A DNA stretch of 42,694 nt from Sporosarcina sp. GTDB taxonomy: Bacteria > Bacillota > Bacilli > Bacillales_A > Planococcaceae. The position numbers were made by a program, and so were the translations under genes. Where the stretch lies: NCBI GenBank assembly GCA_029263945.1, contig JARIDM010000020.1, forward strand, positions 1-42,694, written 5' to 3'. The notes beneath the pieces are model-generated. The model worked only from the letters and a program-made list of their open reading frames with translations, ran no database searches and had not been told where the DNA came from. Below are positions 7,845 to 15,721 of the stretch, piece by piece (the first letter of the stretch is position 1; every line of letters starts with the position of its first letter).

Positions 7845-8333
7845 TCATTGTGTTGCTGGTAAAGAATATATATAGTGAGCAGTTGTCACAGGGAAGTTTT
7901 CAAAATTCTCATCAAATACATCTTTAAGTTGGCAACCTTTTTTTTCATAAAATTGTCGACCGATTAAATTTTGATTGTCTACATAAATAGATAGCTCTTT
8001 GCCGCGTGTTAACTGATCGAGAACAGCTTCAAATAACAAATTCCCGTAACCGAGCCGTTGGTAATCGGGCAAAATGTACATGGCAGTCAATTCGCTATCT
8101 CCATCTTCGTCAATCCATGTAAAGTTTGCAAAACCAATTGGCTGTCTTTCGTTTTCTACAAGCAGCATGTGGCTTTTTTCCATACGTTTCATAAGCATCA
8201 TATCGGAATAAGCGCTATCGAGAAAGCGTTGTTGCTGTTCGGTCGGTATTATGCCATTGTATGTTTTTCCCCAAGTTTCATGTGCGATTTGTTGTACGTA
8301 TGGGATATCTTTAGCTGTCATTGGTCGAATCAT
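7845..8333 (-). CDS. GNAT family N-acetyltransferase
   Basis: 162 residues on the minus strand, start ATG 8333 behind GAGGTGA. Single GNAT domain: N-terminal MIRPMTAKDIPYVQQIA, a beta-4 strand with SELTAMYILPDYQRLGYGNLLF (acetyl-CoA loop QRLGYG), and C-terminal GRQFYEKKGC. Similar to generic GNAT enzymes acting on small amines or protein termini; substrate unknown. Divergent from the ElaA-type gene that follows. Confidence 0.85.
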   Translation of the reverse strand: MIRPMTAKDIPYVQQIAHETWGKTYNGIIPTEQQQRFLDSAYSDMMLMKRMEKSHMLLVENERQPIGFANFTWIDEDGDSELTAMYILPDYQRLGYGNLLFEAVLDQLTRGKELSIYVDNQNLIGRQFYEKKGCQLKDVFDENFENFPVTTAHYIYSLPATQ

Positions 8334-8429
8334 TCCACGGTCACCTCAATAATACTTTTTGTCATCATAACAAATAAACAATGTGAAAACTACTATTGCT
8401 AAATATAGATTGAAAAAGGGGCGGAAGTC

Positions 8430-8891
8430 ATGGAATGGTCTTATAAAAGTTTTGAGACGTTAAGTGGGTCAAATGTTTATGAAATTTTACAACTCCGCGT
8501 CAATGTATTTGTTGTTGAACAAAAATGTGCTTACCAAGAAGTTGACGGTCACGATCATGCTTCTATGCATATTTCATGTCGAGACAGAAAAGGAATTGCG
8601 GCATATGCGCGTCTCTTGCCCGCAGGTGTTAAATATACGGAGCCTTCAATTGGCCGTGTCATTGTAAGAAAAGATTTAAGGGGATCGGGATTAGCTGATA
8701 GATTGATGGAAAATGCATTATCGTATATCCTAAAAGAGTGGGCGCCAAAAGAAGTTAAATTGCAAGCCCAACAACATCTCGAGGGATTTTATAGCCGTCA
8801 CGGTTTTGAAACCACTTCACTTCCGTATGTAGAAGATTTTATCCCCCACGTAGATATGATTTATCGAAATACTATAAATAAGCGTTTTTAA
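8430..8891 (+). CDS. ElaA-type GNAT N-acetyltransferase
   Basis: 153 residues, ATG behind AAAAAGGGGCGG. It shows the ElaA hallmark near the start: LRVNVFVVEQKCAYQEVDGHD (residues about 23-43), then a core with SIGRVIVRKDLRGSGLADRLM and the FYSRHGFETTS ending. ElaA proteins are predicted acyltransferases of unknown substrate. The ending sits directly before a sigma-B-like promoter for the next gene. Confidence 0.86.
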   Translation: MEWSYKSFETLSGSNVYEILQLRVNVFVVEQKCAYQEVDGHDHASMHISCRDRKGIAAYARLLPAGVKYTEPSIGRVIVRKDLRGSGLADRLMENALSYILKEWAPKEVKLQAQQHLEGFYSRHGFETTSLPYVEDFIPHVDMIYRNTINKRF

Positions 8892-8908
8892 TTGTCCCTA
8901 AGGGGTAT
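8884..8908 (+). promoter_or_regulatory. sigma-B-like promoter upstream of the 9088 gene
   Basis: GTTTTT (8884-8889), 13-nt spacer, GGGTAT (8903-8908). The -10 is an exact sigma-B consensus and the -35 matches 4 of 6. Expected transcript start is near 8915, right at the edge of the 125-nt palindrome. Confidence 0.5.
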
Positions 8909-8917
8909 ACTGTAGGT

Positions 8918-9042
8918 AGTTCAATTAATTTCATAAACAGCTTATATCACTACTTCGTCACAACATAGGGTCGTTTTGAACGATTCACGAACGATAAATT
9001 GAGTCGTTGTAGCAGAGTAAGGTCATTATGAAATTAACTCAG
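8918..9042 (+). repeat. 125-nt palindromic leader repeat, copy A
   Basis: Starts AGTTCAATTAATTTCATAA and ends TTATGAAATTAACTCAG. It aligns without any gap to 37421-37545 at about 91 of 125 positions (hand count). The outer arms pair over 12 bp (TTAATTTCATAA / TTATGAAATTAA), and further pairs follow in the same register around a dyad axis at the middle. The inner hairpin is TCGTT / AACGA. It lies entirely in the expected 5' leader of the following gene. Confidence 0.8.
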
Positions 9043-9087
9043 ATTTTGGTTTGAAGAATACACTATAAATGAAAAGGAATGATTTGA

Positions 9088-9420
9088 ATGGCTCGTAAAA
9101 AAAATACACTTTTACTCGCAACAATGGCTGCAGGTGCATACGCTTATTTTAGTAAAAAAGAGAATAGGGATAAAGCTCAAGTTGCCTTCAATAATATGAA
9201 GACGAAAGTAGATTCTTTTATCGAGTCACAGAAGGTTCAACGTAACCCGGAATCTAAAGCAGGTCATCCAGATCCTTATGATGCAGAAGACAATCAAATG
9301 GTAAGTGAGGGTGCACAGACAAGCGTTCATTATTATAACCAAGAAGTGCAAGAAGATGAGAAGAATGATTCAGATGGTTTGTATAAGAAAAAAGATGCTG
9401 ATTCAGAACTAGAGAAGTAG
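9088..9420 (+). CDS. small hydrophilic protein with N-terminal hydrophobic segment, unknown function
   Basis: 110 residues, ATG behind AAAAGGAATG. After MARKKNT it has one hydrophobic stretch (about residues 8-20) followed by YFSKKENRDKAQVAF. The rest is a charged, low-complexity, probably disordered tail. The shape resembles YtxH-type general-stress proteins, but I see no firm family match. The upstream sigma-B-like promoter and structured leader repeat suggest a general-stress gene; this is inference. Confidence 0.6.
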   Translation: MARKKNTLLLATMAAGAYAYFSKKENRDKAQVAFNNMKTKVDSFIESQKVQRNPESKAGHPDPYDAEDNQMVSEGAQTSVHYYNQEVQEDEKNDSDGLYKKKDADSELEK

Positions 9421-9518
9421 TCTAACTCGTTTCATAGTAATATCTTATTCCGACACGATCTATACGTGTAGTGGGCTTAAGCTGCTGTGGAGTTTGATTG
9501 ACTCACAATAGGTAGACG

Positions 9519-9582
9519 CTCGCTTCGGCTTTGGCTGAAGCGAGTTCAAACTTCAACTGTTTTTATCTCTCGGAAGTTTGAA
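9519..9582. repeat. two adjacent inverted repeats before the AraC-family gene
   Basis: First hairpin: CTCGCTTCGGC / GCTGAAGCGAG (9519-9529 / 9534-9544), TTTG loop, 11 bp with one G-T pair. Second inverted repeat: TTCAAACTTC / GAAGTTTGAA (9545-9554 / 9573-9582). No T-run follows directly, so termination is possible but not obvious. The second may be an operator for the regulator downstream. Confidence 0.6.
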
Positions 9583-9615
9583 TTTCGACAAACTTAATGG
9601 TAAGAGGTGAACGGA

Positions 9616-10380
9616 ATGGAGCAAGTTGAATTAAGCAGCAATAAACTTTTTATGCCAATCGATAAGTCTGTCGATTTTGTGGACTTCTATAAAAAAGAAG
9701 CGACTTTCTTAGCCGAATTATATGGTTTTGAAAAAAGCAAAGCGCAGCAATCGATTAGAGAAGTTATTCAATCTGTCACGAACTATTCTATTCAAAATGA
9801 AGAGAACCAGCTTAAGTTTTATCTCATTACACTTTCTGGCCTAATTTCCAGACATATGGTACGTCAGCAGTTTCCAGCAGAGACAGCGTTTGGATTTAAT
9901 TCGATTTGTTTGAGCGTGATTGAAGAAAAGTTAAGTATAATCGATGCGAACAATGTCGCAGATGAGCTCATTGAATTATTTTTATACATAAACCAAGAAA
10001 AACAGAAGCCCACTCTTATGCATCATACCGTAAACAAAGTAGTCGCATACATTGACGATGAAATAGAATCACCGATGTCTGTAGAGGGATTAGCACATAC
10101 TTTTGAAATCAGTACAAGTCATTTGTCACGAATCTTTCGTGAGTATGCTGGGATTACACTCGTTGAGTATATCAATATGAAAAAAGTAGAAGAATCACAA
10201 TACTTTTTGCGGTTTACATCAAATAAGATTACGGATATTTCACAGCACTTTAACTTTTGCAATCAAAGCTATTATACCCGTGTTTTTAAGAAATATACGG
10301 GAGAAACACCGAGACGTTTTCGTAACCAAGTAGGCGATAATTATTTTAAATTTACATTTTCTAAAGAAAAAATTGAATAA
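9616..10380 (+). CDS. AraC-family transcriptional regulator
   Basis: 254 residues from ATG 9616, 6 nt after AGAGGTGAA; an in-frame GTG at 9607 overlaps that ribosome site and is less likely. The last ~100 residues are the double helix-turn-helix AraC/XylS domain (MSVEGLAHTFEISTSHLSRIF, then ITDISQHFNFCNQSYYTRVFKKYTGETPRRFR). The N-terminal ~150 residues form a helical domain without a recognisable sugar-binding cupin, so the ligand is unknown. Neighbours give no clear target; the 9545-9582 dyad upstream could be autoregulatory. Confidence 0.85.
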   Translation: MEQVELSSNKLFMPIDKSVDFVDFYKKEATFLAELYGFEKSKAQQSIREVIQSVTNYSIQNEENQLKFYLITLSGLISRHMVRQQFPAETAFGFNSICLSVIEEKLSIIDANNVADELIELFLYINQEKQKPTLMHHTVNKVVAYIDDEIESPMSVEGLAHTFEISTSHLSRIFREYAGITLVEYINMKKVEESQYFLRFTSNKITDISQHFNFCNQSYYTRVFKKYTGETPRRFRNQVGDNYFKFTFSKEKIE

Positions 10381-10393
10381 TTGCAGAGAATAA

Positions 10394-10423
10394 TTGTAAA
10401 ACCAAGTCCTTTTGTTGTATACT
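10394..10423 (+). promoter_or_regulatory. sigma-A promoter of yidC
   Basis: -35 TTGTAA (10394-10399), 18-bp spacer, -10 TATACT (10418-10423), about 33 nt before the ATG. Confidence 0.6.
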
Positions 10424-10455
10424 TTGCAGTAGTTTGAAATAGTGAAGGTGAATCT

Positions 10456-11346
10456 ATGAAGAAGAGATTAAGCTTAGTAACGATATTAATGACAGCAGCT
10501 ATATTCTTAAGTGGTTGTGCTGGTGTCGAGAACCAAGAAGGAAAATTTTACGATTTTCTCGTTAGACCAATGGAATGGCTACTGAATTTCTTTAGTGGTC
10601 AATTTGGCGGTAGTTATGGATGGGCAATCATTGTCATTACTGTACTCATTAGACTTATTTTAATGCCTTTGATGCTTAAAAACTATAAGACGCAACAAGA
10701 TATGAAAGTGAAGATGGACGCACTTCGTCCAGAAATGGAAGACGTCCAGAAGCGAATTAAGGCTGCAAAAGAAACAGACGACAAAGAAGAACAAATGAAG
10801 CTTCAGCAAGAAATGATGGGCTTATATACAAAGCATGGGGTTAATCCGTTAAATATGGGTTGTCTACCACTTGTTCTGCAAATGCCAATTATTATGGGGT
10901 TATATTTTGCAATTCTTTATTCACCAGAAGTAAAGGCAACAAAGTTCCTTTGGTTTGAACTGGGTCAACCGGATATGATCATGATGTTAATTGCGGGTGG
11001 TGTTTATTTCATTCAAGCGCGCGTTTCATTGTGGACAATGCCAGACCAACAAAAGCAACAAATGAAAATGTTCATTTATTTGTCACCTGTTATGATTATG
11101 TTCATATCATTTAAAGCGGTAGCTGCTTTACCACTTTATTGGGCTGTTGGGGGTGCACTACTCGTATTCCAAACTTATTTAGGACGCAAATTGTATTTTA
11201 AGGAAGTGGAACCAGTAGCAGCACCAATAGAAACACCAGCAAAAAACGAGACGACGGATAAAGGTAAGAAGAATTCTAAGTCGGAAATCGTTGAATCAAA
11301 TACACAGAACAACAAGAATAAAGGTTCAAATCCAAAGAAGAAATAG
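10456..11346 (+). CDS. yidC: YidC/Oxa1-family membrane protein insertase
   Basis: 296 residues, ATG behind GTGAAGGTGAA. A lipoprotein signal with lipobox LSGC gives lipidated Cys21. The first conserved membrane helix carries the hydrophilic-groove Arg66 (VITVLIRLILMPL) essential in Gram-positive YidC. A charged cytoplasmic hairpin spans about 80-115, followed by LPLVLQMPIIMGLYFAI and further helices. The C-terminal tail from about 258 is long and Lys/Asn-rich, probably for ribosome contact. Of the two usual Bacillales paralogues it looks more like YqjG/YidC2, but I cannot be sure. It inserts membrane proteins with or without Sec. Confidence 0.93.
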   Translation: MKKRLSLVTILMTAAIFLSGCAGVENQEGKFYDFLVRPMEWLLNFFSGQFGGSYGWAIIVITVLIRLILMPLMLKNYKTQQDMKVKMDALRPEMEDVQKRIKAAKETDDKEEQMKLQQEMMGLYTKHGVNPLNMGCLPLVLQMPIIMGLYFAILYSPEVKATKFLWFELGQPDMIMMLIAGGVYFIQARVSLWTMPDQQKQQMKMFIYLSPVMIMFISFKAVAALPLYWAVGGALLVFQTYLGRKLYFKEVEPVAAPIETPAKNETTDKGKKNSKSEIVESNTQNNKNKGSNPKKK

Positions 11347-11356
11347 TAGATTGACG

Positions 11357-11387
11357 AAGACCGAAGAATTTTCTTCGGTCTTTTTTT
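11357..11387 (+). terminator. terminator after yidC
   Basis: Stem AAGACCGAAGAA / TTCTTCGGTCTT (11357-11368 / 11371-11382), run of T to 11387. The ribosome site of the next gene begins immediately after. Confidence 0.9.
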
Positions 11388-11400
11388 GGAGGTTATAAAA

Positions 11401-11649
11401 GTGAATGTTAAATGGTTTTTGGGTATAGGGATTGCGATTGGAATTGTTGCCGCCGCTTATTCGGTGATGCAAAGTAATTTCAATTTTGTTATGCTTTCCG
11501 TCATTGGTGTATTTATTTTTACGAATGGTCTCCGCGCAGTTGCTTTTCGTGAGCGAGGGATGATGAGAGAAGCTAAAATCATGTTCGTCGTATCTCTTTT
11601 CTGTATACTCGCTTTTATTGTCTTATTATTTCTATTAATCATGACTTGA
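11401..11649 (+). CDS. small membrane protein, unknown
   Basis: 82 residues from GTG 11401, 8 nt after GGAGG at 11388-11392. Earlier in-frame codons fall in that ribosome site or the terminator T-run. Three hydrophobic segments (about 4-22, 27-45 and 60-81) with a positively charged loop RAVAFRERGMMREAK between the last two. No family recognised. Because its ribosome site abuts the yidC terminator, its expression probably depends on read-through from yidC. Confidence 0.65.
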   Translation: MNVKWFLGIGIAIGIVAAAYSVMQSNFNFVMLSVIGVFIFTNGLRAVAFRERGMMREAKIMFVVSLFCILAFIVLLFLLIMT

Positions 11650-11756
11650 CTAAAGGGGTTAATGATTGAACTCATTCCTTTTATCAAAGCGATAAAGCGA
11701 CTAGAAAGAAAAATAGTGATAAAATAAGAAGATGCTGGGAAAAGGAAGGCTGCAAA

Positions 11757-12632
11757 ATGAAAAAAAATAAACGTTATGGTTTTCAATCTGCCAAAAAGAA
11801 AAAGAAAAAGAGAAAGATTGTATATGTTAGTCTCACCGTTATTTTGGGTTTACTATTGGTCGTTTCAGTCGTATGGATTGGTATGAATGAATGGAATATC
11901 AAGCAAAGTTATCAGCAAATCCAAAACGCAATGGGGTTAACGGCGGACGATGAAGATCAGTCCTTAGCGCCTATTGAAGAAATCCCTACTCCTCACGAAG
12001 AAATTGTTGAACCTAAGCCAATGCCAGAATCTGCGCCTGAATCGAAGCCGATAAAGCCAGAGACAACAGAAGATTTTGTAAGCTATGTGGAAGGACAAGA
12101 ATTACCTACAGAACCAACGTATATAAAAGGAATGCTCATTGCGAGTAAAAAGTATCCACTCCCAAGTACTTTCGCGCCAGGAGAAAGTAAAGATGCGCGC
12201 GTTGCTTTTGATAAAATGGCGGCAGCAGCATTGTTGGACGACTTTCGTTTAACAGCCTTTAGTACATATCGTTCATTTGAATATCAAACAGACTTATATC
12301 AACGTTATGTGGAACGAGACGGGATTGAGGAAGCGGACCGTTACAGTGCACGTCCTGGCTATTCTGAACATCAGACGGGCTTAGCCTTTGACATCGGGGA
12401 AGTAGATAAGCAAGAAGACTGGGCAACCTCAAGATTTGGCGAAACAGATGCAGGTCGATGGATCGCTGAAAATGCACACAAGTATGGATTTATTATGCGT
12501 TATCCTGATGGTAAAGAACCGATTACAGGTTATATGTATGAGTCCTGGCATTTTCGGTATGTTGGGCAAGAAATTGCCACCGAAATATATAAGGACAAAA
12601 GTACACTAGAAGAATATTTAGGTGTGAAATAA
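11757..12632 (+). CDS. membrane-anchored D-alanyl-D-alanine carboxypeptidase (VanY/M15B family)
   Basis: 291 residues, ATG behind GGGAAAAGGAAGG. Lys-rich cytoplasmic start, one membrane anchor (about 21-42) and a Pro/Glu-rich spacer (about 65-105). Then the M15B peptidase domain with the zinc motif SEHQTGLAFD (His205, Asp212) and the catalytic Glu262/ligand His265 in YESWHFRYVG. It removes the terminal D-Ala from peptidoglycan precursors outside the membrane. No van-resistance genes lie nearby, so this is a housekeeping VanY-like enzyme (DdcY/LdcB type) rather than vancomycin resistance. Confidence 0.9.
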   Translation: MKKNKRYGFQSAKKKKKKRKIVYVSLTVILGLLLVVSVVWIGMNEWNIKQSYQQIQNAMGLTADDEDQSLAPIEEIPTPHEEIVEPKPMPESAPESKPIKPETTEDFVSYVEGQELPTEPTYIKGMLIASKKYPLPSTFAPGESKDARVAFDKMAAAALLDDFRLTAFSTYRSFEYQTDLYQRYVERDGIEEADRYSARPGYSEHQTGLAFDIGEVDKQEDWATSRFGETDAGRWIAENAHKYGFIMRYPDGKEPITGYMYESWHFRYVGQEIATEIYKDKSTLEEYLGVK

Positions 12633-12636
12633 CGCC

Positions 12637-12668
12637 AAAAGGACACTCAATCGTAGAGTGTCCTTTTT
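12637..12668. terminator. bidirectional terminator between carboxypeptidase and cls
   Basis: Stem AAAAGGACACTC / GAGTGTCCTTTT (12637-12648 / 12656-12667), lying between convergent genes. Confidence 0.88.
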
Positions 12669-12683
12669 GATATAGAAAGAATA

Positions 12684-14135
12684 TTATAAAATAGGAGAAA
12701 TAAGATTGGCGATCGACTCTTTTAATTTAATAACTGTCGAGCGATTCTCATACATCTCACGCGTTAATTCTGATGATAGTAAAATATCTTGTTCGAAAAG
12801 TTCCGCGAGTTTGTGAGATGTATCTTGGTCATAGATAAATGCATTCACTTCAAAATTTAACTTAAAGCTACGCACATCGATATTGGCAGTTCCGACTGTA
12901 GAAACCTCGTCATCGATAACGATTTGTTTCGTATGAAGGAAGCCGTTTTCATAAATAAAAATTTTAGCGCCCGCCTTAAGTAATGAACCAACGTTTGCAT
13001 AAGTTGCCCAGTAAACAAAGATGTGGTCAGGTTTGTTGGGAATCATAATTCTGACATCAACGCCTGACAAACAAGCAATGCGCAAAGCATCTAAAAAGCT
13101 AATGTCAGGAATAAAGTAAGGTGTTTGAATGTAAATATACTTTTTGGCAGTGAAAATCATTTTTAAATAACCATCTTTAATTTGTTCCCATTCAGCATCT
13201 GGTCCACTAGAAACAATTTGTACACTGACATTTCCCTTGCGTGGAATAATTGGGAAAAACTTCTCTGAGTATTCGATATCCATATTTCCAGAAGCTTGGT
13301 TCCAATCTAGTATAAACCTGGATTGGATCGGATGAACTGCACTTCCTTCAATCCGTAGATGTGTATCACGCCAATAACCAAATCTTTTCTTCAGTCCTAA
13401 ATATTCATCCCCGACGTTAAATCCACCAATATAACCAATACGACCATCCACAACGACAATCTTTCGGTGATTACGATAATTTAGTCGTGGGTTAATGAGC
13501 GGCAGAACCGAAGGAAAGAAAGCCTCGACCTGTCCACCGTGTTTGATAAGCTCACGAAACTGTCGTTTGTAAAGACCTCTGGAACCCATGTCATCGTAAA
13601 GCACGCGAACTTGAACCCCTTGTTTTGCTTTTCTAATGAGTATATCAAGTATCCGCGTACCAAGATTATCGAGTTTGAAAATATAATATTGGAAATGAAT
13701 ATGTTCTTTTGCCATTTCCAAGTCTTTAATAAGTGACTCGAATTTTGCATGTCCGTCGTTGAAAATTTCTAGGTTATTGTCTTGCGTTAAGACCGCCTGA
13801 TTATTTCGTAAGTGTAAATAAATCATGTCCTTATGTTTTTCAGTTTCCGCTAATCGGTATTCAAGTGTGTTTTCTTCGATGGCCGTCATTTGATAATCGA
13901 TTAGTTGGTCAATCCCGATTTTTGCTTTTCTTTCCCAACGAAAGAGATGTCTCTTTCTTAACTTTCTCCCCAATAGTAAATAAATAATAAATCCGAAGAC
14001 AGGAATAAAGAATAAAACCATAAGCCAAGCCCATGTAGACGTTGCATCTCGTCGTTCGAGAAAGATTAATGCAATTGCGAGGAAAATGTTTAAAATAAGT
14101 GTAATTGTAGCAATTACGCTAATTAAGCTTGTCAT
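12684..14135 (-). CDS. cls: cardiolipin synthase
   Basis: 483 residues on the minus strand, start ATG 14135 behind TAGGAGGCGC. Two N-terminal membrane helices (about 5-27 and 34-56) and two phospholipase-D HKD motifs: HRKIVVVD starting at His223 and HTKQIVIDD starting at His401. Length and layout match B. subtilis ClsA (482 residues). It condenses two phosphatidylglycerol molecules into cardiolipin and glycerol at the membrane. Monocistronic by the flanking terminator and divergent neighbour. Confidence 0.95.
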   Translation of the reverse strand: MTSLISVIATITLILNIFLAIALIFLERRDATSTWAWLMVLFFIPVFGFIIYLLLGRKLRKRHLFRWERKAKIGIDQLIDYQMTAIEENTLEYRLAETEKHKDMIYLHLRNNQAVLTQDNNLEIFNDGHAKFESLIKDLEMAKEHIHFQYYIFKLDNLGTRILDILIRKAKQGVQVRVLYDDMGSRGLYKRQFRELIKHGGQVEAFFPSVLPLINPRLNYRNHRKIVVVDGRIGYIGGFNVGDEYLGLKKRFGYWRDTHLRIEGSAVHPIQSRFILDWNQASGNMDIEYSEKFFPIIPRKGNVSVQIVSSGPDAEWEQIKDGYLKMIFTAKKYIYIQTPYFIPDISFLDALRIACLSGVDVRIMIPNKPDHIFVYWATYANVGSLLKAGAKIFIYENGFLHTKQIVIDDEVSTVGTANIDVRSFKLNFEVNAFIYDQDTSHKLAELFEQDILLSSELTREMYENRSTVIKLKESIANLISPIL

Positions 14136-14313
14136 ATGCGCCTCCTAGAAGTAATCGTTGCTTACTCTACAGTATAGCGGATTATCGTATGGAAGATGAA
14201 GGAAAGTACTAAATTCTATTCTTTTTTTCTATAAAACTGAATACCTACTTTACTGATAGGTTTTACTGTGTTAAAGTATATTTAATCTAATTATCATATG
14301 AGGGGGAACTTGT

Positions 14314-15702
14314 TTGGATACTTTCTTTTTGTTATTGAATATTGCAGGCTTACTTTTGCTCGTTGGTTTACTCTATGCCATGCATAGAAAAGGCGTTTCT
14401 TTTTCTAAAAGAGTGTTTACAGGATTAGGGCTTGGTATTATTTTGGGTTTGGTTTTACATTTTTCTTATGGAGCAGATTCAGCTGTGCTAGCAGCATCGA
14501 TGCCTTGGTTCAATCTCATAGGAATTGGTTATGTGAAACTATTACAGATGATCGTCATGCCACTTGTGTTCATTTCAATACTAGCTGCTTTTACGAAAGT
14601 AACGATCGGCAAGAACTTTGGTAAAATGGCAGGATCGATTTTAGGGATATTAATCGGGACGACGGCGATTGCTGCTGTGATTGGTATTTCTGTAACGTTG
14701 TTATTTGGACTTGATGCCTCTACGATTGTTCAAGGAGAAGCAGAGCTAACGAGGGGTCTTTCCATTGAGGAAAGCTCTGCGGCAGTTGCAGATCGCGCCT
14801 TACCAGATCAGTTGCTAGAATTACTTCCTGCGAATCCATTTTTGGACTTTACAGGGGCACGGCCTACATCGACGATTGGTGTCGTCATTTTTGCCGCATT
14901 TTTAGGCTTTGCCTATGTAGCAATCTCGCGACGTGAACCCGAAAATGCAGCAACTGTAAAAAAAGGAATTGATGCAATCTATTCCTTAATCATGGGCATT
15001 GTTAGAATTGTCCTACGTTTAACGCCGTATGGGATTTTAGCAATTATTGCACGTACGGTGGCAACGTCCGATTTTGGGGCCATTTATAGTTTAGGGAAGT
15101 TTGTGCTCGCTTCATACATTGCGCTTGCTGTAATGTTTGGGATTCATTTAATCATCTTAACGATCTCAGGTCTAAATCCGGTGACTTATGTGAAAAAAGC
15201 TGGAGACGCATTACTTTTTGCTTTTACATCAAGATCGAGTGCAGGTACTTTGCCGCTTAATATAAACACCCAAACAAACCGATTAGGTGTGCCAGATGGG
15301 ATTGCGAACTTTGCGGGTTCCTTTGGGTTATCCATTGGACAAAATGGTTGTGCAGGTATTTATCCTGCAATGCTTGCGGTAATGATTGCGCCATCAGTGG
15401 GTCAGCCTATTGATGCGCAGTTCATTTTAACGCTCGTTGTAATTGTTGCGATTAGTTCCTTTGGGGTTGCGGGTGTTGGTGGAGGCGCAACATTTGCTGC
15501 GATTCTCGTGCTTTCTGCATTGAATTTACCCATTGCACTAGCGGGTCTTTTAATCTCTGTGGAACCATTGATAGACATGGGCAGAACAGCGGTCAATGTG
15601 AGTGGCTCAATGACTGCCGGTGTGACTACGGCTCGCTTGTCTGGCGAATTAGATGTAGCAATGTATAATGACGACGTAACAGAACAAACAGTAGAGGCTT
15701 AA
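14314..15702 (+). CDS. tcyP: L-cystine:cation symporter (TcyP-like, DAACS family)
   Basis: 462 residues from TTG 14314 after GAGGGGG. About eight to nine membrane segments plus the re-entrant signatures of the dicarboxylate/amino acid:cation symporter family (SRSSAGTLPLNIN, AGVGGGATFAAILVLSALNLP, SVEPLIDMGRTAVNVSGS). Length and the N-terminal FLLLNIAGLLLLVGLLYAMHRKG are like B. subtilis TcyP (463 residues), a cystine importer. The substrate is inferred from that resemblance. Followed by a strong hairpin that is also part of an intergenic repeat. Confidence 0.88.
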   Translation: MDTFFLLLNIAGLLLLVGLLYAMHRKGVSFSKRVFTGLGLGIILGLVLHFSYGADSAVLAASMPWFNLIGIGYVKLLQMIVMPLVFISILAAFTKVTIGKNFGKMAGSILGILIGTTAIAAVIGISVTLLFGLDASTIVQGEAELTRGLSIEESSAAVADRALPDQLLELLPANPFLDFTGARPTSTIGVVIFAAFLGFAYVAISRREPENAATVKKGIDAIYSLIMGIVRIVLRLTPYGILAIIARTVATSDFGAIYSLGKFVLASYIALAVMFGIHLIILTISGLNPVTYVKKAGDALLFAFTSRSSAGTLPLNINTQTNRLGVPDGIANFAGSFGLSIGQNGCAGIYPAMLAVMIAPSVGQPIDAQFILTLVVIVAISSFGVAGVGGGATFAAILVLSALNLPIALAGLLISVEPLIDMGRTAVNVSGSMTAGVTTARLSGELDVAMYNDDVTEQTVEA

Positions 15703-15721
15703 GAATTCTTAACTTTAAAAT

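Noticed and set aside
11757..12632. Vancomycin-resistance gene (VanY)
   Set aside because: The peptidase domain is VanY-like, but there are no vanH/A/X-type genes or VanRS regulators nearby, and the neighbouring ddl is an ordinary one.
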